A stretch of DNA of 8,773 bases from Bacteroidales bacterium UBA5621 (GTDB lineage Bacteria > Bacteroidota > Bacteroidia > Bacteroidales > VadinHA17): assembly GCA_002424525.1 (NCBI GenBank), contig DIKJ01000077.1:698-9470 (forward strand). Direction: 5' to 3'. The position numbers were made by a program, and so were the translations under genes. The notes beneath the pieces were generated by a model. The model saw nothing but the letters and a program-made list of their open reading frames with translations, was not told the DNA's origin and did not search any database. Below are positions 1 to 5,827 of the stretch, piece by piece. How positions within the stretch are numbered: position 1 is the first letter of the stretch; every line of letters starts with the position of its first letter.

Positions 1-549
1 GTAGATCAATCCGCGCCAGGTCTCTGAGGTTGTTCTGTCAGTGTACAATGTGTTATTGTAGACATTGACGTTGCTCATTCCCTTGATGTTAATACCTACC
101 GCGCCGCTTTTAACAATGTTGTATGCAACTCCACCCGCCGTATTGACCATATTATTTGCTGACTTGCGGATTATGCCCATAGGCACACGGTCGAGGTAAT
201 TATATCTGATAACTGTGTTTATATTCTGGCCTGTGAATAATCCGTGAGTGATAGATTTCATATCGGAGCCGGTCCAGACGAATTTGTTGCCGGTAATTAC
301 GGCGCCATCAAGGTTGTTGTTTGTGCTTGCGATACCTTCGTCGCCTGCCTGGAGCATGTATCCAAAGGTGTTTAAAGATGTGATCGAATTATTCTTAAAG
401 GTAAAACTTGTTGGTACCGAGCGTGCAATACTTACGCCCATCCATGTTGCATCGGAATTCGTATAGGTCTTTCCTTCGATGGTCAGGGAAGTCTGGGACT
501 TGAGAGTTATCGATAATAGCAGGAGTAAAACAGGAAGGATATATCTCAT
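1..549 (-). CDS. Secreted right-handed parallel beta-helix protein, N-terminal part
   Basis: Reading the minus strand from the ATG at 549-547, the frame is open for 183 codons and leaves the window without a stop, so the C-terminus lies to the left. An in-frame TAA sits just upstream (579-577), which makes this ATG the likely start. The protein begins MRYILPVLLLLLSITLKSQ, a clear signal peptide with cleavage near residues 18-19, so it is exported. The rest is rich in Asn, Gly, Thr and beta-branched residues and repeats short strand-turn units such as VITGNKF, VIRYNYL and NVNVYNNTLY, the pattern of a right-handed parallel beta-helix (pectate-lyase-like fold, often carbohydrate-binding or carbohydrate-degrading). 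No catalytic residue or specific family is identifiable in this fragment. It is divergent from the polysaccharide genes, so a link to them is possible but not shown. The bases before the ATG contain only weak purine-rich sequence, normal for Bacteroidota. Confidence 0.8.
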   Translation of the reverse strand, partial: MRYILPVLLLLLSITLKSQTSLTIEGKTYTNSDATWMGVSIARSVPTSFTFKNNSITSLNTFGYMLQAGDEGIASTNNNLDGAVITGNKFVWTGSDMKSITHGLFTGQNINTVIRYNYLDRVPMGIIRKSANNMVNTAGGVAYNIVKSGAVGINIKGMSNVNVYNNTLYTDRTTSETWRGLIY

Positions 550-659
550 AAGCTCGCTTTCTTTGACGAATAGTACTTATTCTTTGACCAATTCAATATT
601 TTATACGACGAATGGCACCTTTTGTTGCAAAGGCAGGTTGCAAACATATGGAAAAACTT

Positions 660-689
660 TTTGACCTGGAACATTCTGAAGTATGATTT
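660..689 (+). promoter_or_regulatory. Candidate Bacteroidota-type promoter, first of two
   Basis: A TTTG at 660-663 is followed after 18 bases by TATGATTTT (682-690). This resembles the Bacteroidota consensus TTTG, a 19-21 base gap, then TAnnTTTG, but the -7 element has one extra base before the T-run, lacks the final G, and the gap is slightly short. If used, transcription toward the polysaccharide genes would start near 697 and carry a long leader. This is pattern matching only. Confidence 0.2.
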
Positions 690-735
690 TACATTACGTC
701 AACTTTAGGGGTACCTTCGTCAAAAGAAACATGGT

Positions 736-765
736 TTTGATCAAATGCGGGTGCTGTTAGATAAG
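736..765 (+). promoter_or_regulatory. Candidate Bacteroidota-type promoter, second of two
   Basis: A TTTG at 736-739 is followed after 18 bases by TAGATAAG (758-765), matching TAnnTTTG at the TA, the next T and the final G only. It is better placed than the 660 candidate to start a transcript just before the hairpin-rich leader. The match is weak, and it is an alternative to that candidate. Confidence 0.15.
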
Positions 766-796
766 ATGAACAAATGTAATGATGAGTCGTTATTAA

Positions 797-1105
797 TGAG
801 AGTTAAACAGCGGTGGAGGGGTCCTTTTTTCTGTCACTCTGATATACGCTGGCCTTCATACAACCGTTTCTTTTATGTATTTTCACATTTGGAAAGTTTT
901 GTGCAATGCCATGTCCGGCCGGGCATCTTTTGCAAAATTAGTTGGCTGAGATATAATCTGCAACATCGTTGCAATCAGCTCAATTATAATCGTTTGCAAA
1001 GAAATGTATCTGGGACTGACGGGGCGTAAGCACGCCCGGAGGTTAACGTCCGGAGAAGTTTATAGGATATAGAGTGGAGGGTAATTGCCTCCCTGATTGA
1101 GTAAA
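797..1105 (+). promoter_or_regulatory. Probable structured 5' leader RNA of the polysaccharide operon
   Basis: Several inverted repeats follow one another here. (1) AGAGT 799-803 with ACTCT 836-840, enclosing CAG 808-810 with CTG 831-833 and GGA 815-817 with TCC 822-824. (2) TTTTG 897-901 with CAAAA 933-937, enclosing ATGCC 906-910 with GGCAT 922-926. (3) TTG-GCTGA 942-949 with TCAGC-T-CAA 975-983 (one bulged T), enclosing TGCAAC 959-964 and GTTGCA 968-973 around a three-base loop. (4) GGGCGT 1022-1027 with ACGCCC 1032-1037, loop AAGC. (5) CCGGA 1036-1040 with TCCGG 1049-1053, partly competing with hairpin 4. (6) GGAGG 1076-1080 with CCTCC 1088-1092. The density and nesting suggest a folded RNA upstream of the dehydratase gene. 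I recognise no known riboswitch or RNA family, and DNA-level roles such as operators are also possible. Function and boundaries are inferred. Confidence 0.4.
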
Positions 1106-1137
1106 GTTTGATGACTATGGTTTACCCTGCTTGGATA

Positions 1138-3054
1138 ATGAATATGCGGAGGAAGACTCTTAACTTCTTCAATAGGCATTCGGTTCCCAGATGGACTGTC
1201 TTCCTTGTTGATGCATCGGTCGTATTTTTTGCATTTATTGTAGCCTATGTTCTCAGGTTTAATTTTGACTTGCCTGAGGACAGGGAACATATCTTTATAT
1301 ATCAGGCTCTTATTGCGACAGCTGTTTATGCAGGTTTTGGCCTTGTATTCAAATCATATTCAGGGTTATTAAGACATACCACGCTGACTGATATAACTCT
1401 GGTATTTGTTGTAACCACCTGTTCGGTCATCGTATTGGTTATATTATCATCCCTTAATCAATGGCTGCGTTGGGTAGCAATACTTGCAATTCCCCAGTCA
1501 ATTCTTCTCATCCATTATGTTGCGGTATCATTATTCCTGTTTTTCGGAAGGATCCTGATCAAGTTGATATTCCTGTTTGCCACGGGTACTGTAAGGAACA
1601 AGAAGAGAGTTCTCATCTATGGCGCGGGCGAGTTGGGCTTTGTAGTTAAGAGGGTTGTTCTTAGCGATCCTCGCTACGGGTTTCATGTATCCGGCTTTAT
1701 TGATGACGACAGGAGTCTTCAGGGCAAGAAGATCAATGGAATTAATGTCTATGGTCCATCAATATTATCGCCGGAGTTCATTGAAAAGAACAAGATTGAG
1801 AGTTTGATTATCGCAATAAAGTCGCTTAGTGTAGACAGGAAAAGTAGTATAATCCGTTCTTCAGTTAACCTGGGTTTAGAAGTGCTTGATACGCCGGAGG
1901 TGGATAAGTGGGTGGCAGGACAACTCAGGATGCCTCAGTTTAAAAGGGTTGACCTGGAGGATCTCCTTGGCCGGAAGCCTATCAAACTGAATATTGGATT
2001 GATTAAGAAAGGTCTCGAGGATAAGACTATTCTTATTACCGGCGCCGCGGGGTCAATAGGTTCTGAAATCGCACGACAGATGACAAGTTTCCAGTGCGAC
2101 AGGGTATTACTTGTTGACCAGGCAGAAACGCCACTGTTTTATATTCAGAATGAACTCAGAGAAAAATTTCTGGATATCAGGTTTCAGATCCTGCCAGCCG
2201 ATGTAACCAATGCCTCAAGAATGGAGCAGATCTTCTCCGAGCATGGCCCCGACATCGTTTTTCATGCGGCTGCCTACAAGCATGTCTCCCTGATGGAAGA
2301 GAATCCGCATGAGGCAATACGGGTTAATGTGGGGGGAACTAAGGTAATGACGGATCTTGCAATAAAGTATGAGGTGGAGAAATTTGTAATGATCTCAACT
2401 GACAAGTCCGTGAATCCATCCAGTGTCATGGGCGCATCGAAGCGCCTATGTGAGAAAGTTGTGCAGGCGAGCGCCCGTAAAGAAGGACATAATACCCAGT
2501 TTATTATTACCCGATTTGGGAATGTCATTGGCTCCAACGGTTCAGTGATTCCCATCTTCTCCCGGCAGATCGAGAACGGAGGACCGGTCACGGTGACCCA
2601 TCCCGAGGTGTACAGGTACTTCATGACCATCCCGGAGGCATGCCAGCTTGTGCTTGAAGCGGGATTCATGGGTCAGGGAGGCGAGATTTTCGTCTTCGAT
2701 ATGGGACAGCAGGTTAAGATAGCCGACCTCGCCAGGGCGATGATCAAGTTGTCAGGCTTTATTCCCGACAAGGATATCCAGATTGTATACACCGGATTGC
2801 GACCGGGCGAGAAACTGTATGAAGAATTGCTGACCGATTCGGAGAAAACCATCCCGACACACCATGAGAAAATAAAAATAGCCCAGGTTGAGGAAATTGA
2901 TGGCGAGATAGTACTGGAACATATTGACTGGCTTCTAAGGGACCTTTATACATTGTGTTCATGCGAGGTGGTTCAGGCCATTAAAGACCTCATTCCCGAG
3001 TACCAGACTACTAACGGAAAATTCAGGGAGGTCCATAGCAAATCGCACAAATAA
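1138..3054 (+). CDS. capD: Membrane-bound nucleotide-sugar 4,6-dehydratase (CapD/WbpM/PglF family)
   Basis: This inner-membrane enzyme removes water from a UDP-HexNAc, most likely UDP-GlcNAc, giving the 4-keto-6-deoxy intermediate used for D-FucNAc, D-QuiNAc or diamino sugars. Counting from TTG 1108, four hydrophobic segments lie at about residues 31-50, 64-81, 95-114 and 123-147. A first Rossmann-like domain with GAGELG (172-177) follows, then the catalytic extended SDR domain: TGAAGSIG (311-318, NAD site), HAAAYKHV (386-393), TDK (431-433), MGASK (441-445) and RPGEKLYEEL (565-574). Met replaces the usual Tyr of YxxxK, which is normal in this family, where the TDK residues help catalysis. 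The length matches the family's 600-650 residues. Possible starts are TTG 1108 and ATG 1111, 1117, 1138 and 1144; I prefer 1138 because the protein then begins MNMRRKTLNFFNRH, a basic N-terminus before the first membrane segment. The exact product stereochemistry cannot be read from the sequence. Confidence 0.93.
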   Translation: MNMRRKTLNFFNRHSVPRWTVFLVDASVVFFAFIVAYVLRFNFDLPEDREHIFIYQALIATAVYAGFGLVFKSYSGLLRHTTLTDITLVFVVTTCSVIVLVILSSLNQWLRWVAILAIPQSILLIHYVAVSLFLFFGRILIKLIFLFATGTVRNKKRVLIYGAGELGFVVKRVVLSDPRYGFHVSGFIDDDRSLQGKKINGINVYGPSILSPEFIEKNKIESLIIAIKSLSVDRKSSIIRSSVNLGLEVLDTPEVDKWVAGQLRMPQFKRVDLEDLLGRKPIKLNIGLIKKGLEDKTILITGAAGSIGSEIARQMTSFQCDRVLLVDQAETPLFYIQNELREKFLDIRFQILPADVTNASRMEQIFSEHGPDIVFHAAAYKHVSLMEENPHEAIRVNVGGTKVMTDLAIKYEVEKFVMISTDKSVNPSSVMGASKRLCEKVVQASARKEGHNTQFIITRFGNVIGSNGSVIPIFSRQIENGGPVTVTHPEVYRYFMTIPEACQLVLEAGFMGQGGEIFVFDMGQQVKIADLARAMIKLSGFIPDKDIQIVYTGLRPGEKLYEELLTDSEKTIPTHHEKIKIAQVEEIDGEIVLEHIDWLLRDLYTLCSCEVVQAIKDLIPEYQTTNGKFREVHSKSHK

Positions 3055-3093
3055 TATGAAATCGAAAACAGTGCTGACTTATTAATTGTAATA

Positions 3094-4134
3094 ATGGACT
3101 TTAACGGAAAATGTTTACTGATCACCGGAGGAACTGGCTCATTCGGCAATGCGGTTTTGCGCCGGTTTCTCAATACTGAAATCCGTGAGATAAGGATTTT
3201 CAGTCGTGACGAAAAGAAGCAGGACGATATGCGACAGTTCTACCAGAATCCAAAGATCAAGTACTTCATTGGAGACGTGCGAGACAGGCAGAGCATAGAC
3301 AATGCAATGAAAGGGGTTGATTATGTCTTCCATGCTGCCGCTCTCAAGCAGGTGCCCTCCTGCGAGTTCTTTCCTGCAGAGGCGGTAAGGACAAATGTCC
3401 TTGGTTGCGAAAACGTGCTTGACTCGGCCCAGTTTCACAAGGTTAAAAGGGTAATTGTTCTGAGTACTGACAAGGCTGTCTACCCGATCAATGCAATGGG
3501 TATGACCAAGGGCCTGAGTGAAAAGGTCATGGTAGCGAAGTCACGCAACCTCAATGGCAGTGCTACGATCTTCTGCGGAACTAGGTACGGCAATGTCATG
3601 GCCTCCCGCGGATCGGTTATTCCTCTGTTCGTGAAACAGATGAAGCATGATCAGCCTATAACCGTTACCGATCCGAATATGACCAGATTCATGATGACCC
3701 TCGAGAGCGCTGTTGATTTGGTCCTGTTTGCCTTTGAGCACGGCGAGAATGGCGATATTTTTGTAAAGAAATCGCCGGCAACAACAATTGAGAGCCTTGC
3801 TCATGCAATTAAAGAACTCTATAATTCAGTGTCCGAGATTAAGGTCATTGGTTCACGCCACGGCGAAAAGCTGTTTGAAACGCTCGTCAATCGCGAAGAG
3901 ATGGCAAAGGCAGAGGATATGGGCGATTACTTCAAAATCCCGGCAGATACACGGGATCTGAATTATAACAAGTTCTTCACAGAAGGTACCGAGGCTGTAT
4001 CGCAGACCGATGAATACACCTCACACAATACAAAGCGACTTGATGTTAAAGAAACCAAGGAGCTTCTTATGACTCTGAGCTTTATAAGGCAGGATGTTCT
4101 CAAGGAGGGACCGGAGGTATTATACGAACCATAA
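3094..4134 (+). CDS. capE: UDP-GlcNAc 4,6-dehydratase/5-epimerase, first step to UDP-L-FucNAc
   Basis: This cytosolic SDR enzyme, equivalent to FnlA/WbjB, dehydrates UDP-GlcNAc and inverts C5 (and in known members C3), committing it to N-acetyl-L-fucosamine. The 346-residue protein has TGGTGSFG (11-18, NADP/NAD site), the acidic GDVRD (60-64), HAAALKQVPSCE (80-91), STDKAVYPINAMGMTK (124-139) and SRHGEKLFETL (254-264). As in characterised CapE proteins, the catalytic Tyr of YxxxK is Met (M135, K139). The C-terminal part with NYNKFFTEG and the THNTKRL-like stretch (SHNTKRLD, 310-317) is also typical of this family rather than of the larger membrane-bound relatives. It starts 39 bases after the capD stop; the ATG follows an A/T-rich run (gtaata), the usual Bacteroidota start context, so co-transcription is likely. 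It is a homologue of the C-terminal half of the preceding gene, but a distinct family. Confidence 0.94.
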   Translation: MDFNGKCLLITGGTGSFGNAVLRRFLNTEIREIRIFSRDEKKQDDMRQFYQNPKIKYFIGDVRDRQSIDNAMKGVDYVFHAAALKQVPSCEFFPAEAVRTNVLGCENVLDSAQFHKVKRVIVLSTDKAVYPINAMGMTKGLSEKVMVAKSRNLNGSATIFCGTRYGNVMASRGSVIPLFVKQMKHDQPITVTDPNMTRFMMTLESAVDLVLFAFEHGENGDIFVKKSPATTIESLAHAIKELYNSVSEIKVIGSRHGEKLFETLVNREEMAKAEDMGDYFKIPADTRDLNYNKFFTEGTEAVSQTDEYTSHNTKRLDVKETKELLMTLSFIRQDVLKEGPEVLYEP

Positions 4135-4210
4135 AAGGATGCAGAAGGTCCATGGGATTATTGAAAACCTGTAGGTTCCACAAGTAATAGAAAAGGAATT
4201 AATTATCATA

Positions 4211-4241
4211 TGTAAGCCTGAGGTTTCAGGTACCTGTTACA
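4211..4241 (+). promoter_or_regulatory. Nested hairpin just upstream of wzi
   Basis: TGTAA (4211-4215) pairs with TTACA (4237-4241) and encloses CCTGA (4217-4221) with TCAGG (4226-4230). The right arm overlaps a perfect ten-base palindrome, CAGGTACCTG (4227-4236). The structure ends 15 bases before the wzi ATG, within the 122-base gap after capE, and has no T-run after it, so it is not a typical terminator. It could affect translation or mRNA processing of wzi, or be an operator. Function is inferred. Confidence 0.35.
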
Positions 4242-4256
4242 CTAAACTTTAATAAA

Positions 4257-5741
4257 ATGGGTAGAAAAACAACTGGTTTGCTGGCTTTGGCTTTTTGCAT
4301 GGCAACGTTCGCGGTTAAAGCACAGGACAGCAACCTCAATTTTAATGTACAGGGTTTGGGAGGGATCACAACCCGGGACATAATGCCATTTTGGTTAAGG
4401 ACAAATCAGTTTGGAAGCATACCTCTGGATGGGCCTTCCCTGAGCATGATTGGCTCACTCAAAAAGGAATATAAACAGTCTGGAGATAAGTTGTTTGACT
4501 GGGGCACCTCCTTTGAAGGACGTGCTAATCTTGGGCAGGGTTCAAACCTGACCCTGATTGAAGGATATGGTAAAGTCCGACTTGGCAAATTTGAGCTTAG
4601 AGCAGGCCGATCAAAGGAAATAATGGGTCTTTGCGACACAACTCTCACTTCAGGTTCCTGGGCTGTGTCAGGGACCAATCTGGGGATTCCTGAAGTTGAA
4701 CTGTCCGTCCGTGATTTTTGGACTTTGCCCTGGTTTGGGCAGCTTTTTGCATTTAAAGGTAATTATGCACATGGATGGCTTGGAACGGTATCCATGGCAA
4801 GGTTTATAATGCAGGACACCTTGCTGCTTGACTCCTATCTCCATCAAAAATCGTTATATGGAAGATTTGGGAAACCGGCATGGAGAATCAAGCTGTATGG
4901 AGGCTTTAATCACCAGGTGGTTTGGGGGCATGAGCAGGAATATTATACTGAAGTCTACACTTTATCGCCGGTTGAGACTTACCTCCATGTAATTACCGGA
5001 ACTAAGTACTCCAGCGGTTATATACAGGATGAGAGACAAGGTAATCATTTAGGATCTATCGATATTGGCCTGGAATATGAATTTGAGAAAGTCAGATTAT
5101 TACTATACCGACAGAATTTTTTCGAAGCAGGAGCACTTGCTCATCTTGCGAACATACAGGATGGACTTAATGGTTTCAGTATTGAGAACCTGCACAAGGG
5201 AGATAAAAAGGGTCTTTGGAACAAACTGCTTTTTGAGTTTCTGTATACCAGGAACCAGGCTGGTGAACCATGGTCTCCTGAAACAGGGTCTGCATATGAA
5301 CCTTATTATAATCATGGCCAGTATGTTTCAGGGTGGTCTTATCTGGGGACAGGATTGGGGACATCATTTATAGGCACAAGAGATTACATCAGAGAAGACC
5401 TGCCGGCACACCCTGTGGAGTATTTTATTAATAACCGGGTGATGGCTTTTCATTTTGGCTGTGATGGAAAGGTTAAAGACCTGGGGTATCTGCTCAAAGC
5501 ATCCTGGTCAAAGAACTATGGTACTTATCGTACGACAGATGAGGAGCAATCAACCAACCTGCCGGATCCCGGATCTTTGGGAGTTTTTGGCGAAGTCAGG
5601 CAGTTTTCGGGATTTCTCGAATTAAACAAGGAACTGGATAGTGGTTTAAACCTTGGGCTCATTGGAGCATTTGACCTTGGCAAATTATATTACAACTCTT
5701 TTGGCCTTTTCCTGAAGGCTGCATATGCATTTAATTTGTAG
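4257..5741 (+). CDS. wzi: Wzi-family outer-membrane capsule assembly/attachment protein
   Basis: The product belongs to the capsule assembly Wzi family, outer-membrane beta-barrels that help assemble polysaccharide on, or hold it to, the cell surface. The 494-residue protein starts MGRKTTGLLALAFCMATFAVKAQ, a Sec signal peptide with probable cleavage after Ala22. The mature part begins with the family's characteristic opening (LGGITTRDIMPFWLRTNQFG, about 34-53) and continues with alternating aromatic/hydrophobic strands separated by loops, for example YGKVRLGKFELRAGRSKEIMG (104-124). The C-terminus (FGLFLKAAYAFNL) looks like the last strand of a barrel. Length fits Bacteroidota members. The ATG follows aataaa, an A-rich start context. 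It interrupts the capE-capF-capG sugar cassette, with gaps of 122 and 86 bases on either side, which suggests it may have its own control. Which polymer it contacts is inferred from the neighbours. Confidence 0.88.
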   Translation: MGRKTTGLLALAFCMATFAVKAQDSNLNFNVQGLGGITTRDIMPFWLRTNQFGSIPLDGPSLSMIGSLKKEYKQSGDKLFDWGTSFEGRANLGQGSNLTLIEGYGKVRLGKFELRAGRSKEIMGLCDTTLTSGSWAVSGTNLGIPEVELSVRDFWTLPWFGQLFAFKGNYAHGWLGTVSMARFIMQDTLLLDSYLHQKSLYGRFGKPAWRIKLYGGFNHQVVWGHEQEYYTEVYTLSPVETYLHVITGTKYSSGYIQDERQGNHLGSIDIGLEYEFEKVRLLLYRQNFFEAGALAHLANIQDGLNGFSIENLHKGDKKGLWNKLLFEFLYTRNQAGEPWSPETGSAYEPYYNHGQYVSGWSYLGTGLGTSFIGTRDYIREDLPAHPVEYFINNRVMAFHFGCDGKVKDLGYLLKASWSKNYGTYRTTDEEQSTNLPDPGSLGVFGEVRQFSGFLELNKELDSGLNLGLIGAFDLGKLYYNSFGLFLKAAYAFNL

Positions 5742-5744
5742 AAT

Positions 5745-5767
5745 TTCTGCTCTTTCTTCCTGCAGAA
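5745..5767 (+). repeat. Inverted repeat in the wzi-capF gap
   Basis: TTCTGC (5745-5750) is complementary to GCAGAA (5762-5767), with an 11-base pyrimidine-rich loop. It begins four bases after the wzi stop codon. No T-run follows, so a strong intrinsic terminator is unlikely; it may be an mRNA 3'-end or processing structure, or chance. Confidence 0.25.
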
Positions 5768-5827
5768 TAATATGAATGTCACTGTGCAATTCCATTTTTA
5801 TTAAGATAATTTCAGGGCAACGCAGGC

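Larger units (their letters stand above)
550..1137. other. Divergent intergenic region without a convincing gene
   Basis: This stretch separates the leftward beta-helix gene from the rightward polysaccharide genes and should hold promoters for both. The left part (about 560-780) is A/T-rich and carries two GTTGCAA copies (624-630, 637-643) and a small hairpin, CCTTT (618-622) with AAAGG (629-633). The right part (about 797-1105) is a succession of inverted repeats described separately. The plus-strand frame at 745-1029 is open, but its product is rich in Cys, Arg, His and Trp, resembles nothing I know, and lies on top of the hairpins, so I do not call it a gene. No NusG-like (UpxY) regulator, common at the front of Bacteroides capsule operons, is found here. 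Confidence 0.7.

Noticed and set aside
248..664. Two short plus-strand frames (248-466 and 479-664)
   Set aside because: The first lies antisense to the beta-helix gene, and the second covers its start and promoter area; neither product looks like a protein family.
815..830. GGA-loop-TCC followed by six T's, resembling an intrinsic terminator
   Set aside because: The stem directly before the T-run is only three base pairs; the larger inverted repeat here (799-840) encloses the T-run instead of preceding it.
745..1029. A 94-codon open frame on the plus strand between the divergent genes
   Set aside because: The translation has a random-looking mix rich in Cys, Arg, His, Trp and Tyr, no recognisable motif, and it coincides with inverted repeats that explain the sequence better as leader RNA.
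1076..1080. GGAGG as the ribosome binding site of the capD-like gene
   Set aside because: It is about 30 bases before the nearest ATG and over 55 from the preferred start, is paired in a hairpin, and Bacteroidota rarely rely on strong Shine-Dalgarno sequences.
2274..2669. A 131-codon minus-strand frame inside the capD-like gene
   Set aside because: It is the opposite-strand shadow of the strongly conserved catalytic domain of the dehydratase.
5065..5373. A 102-codon plus-strand frame inside wzi
   Set aside because: It overlaps the Wzi reading frame in another frame and has no independent start context or domain.
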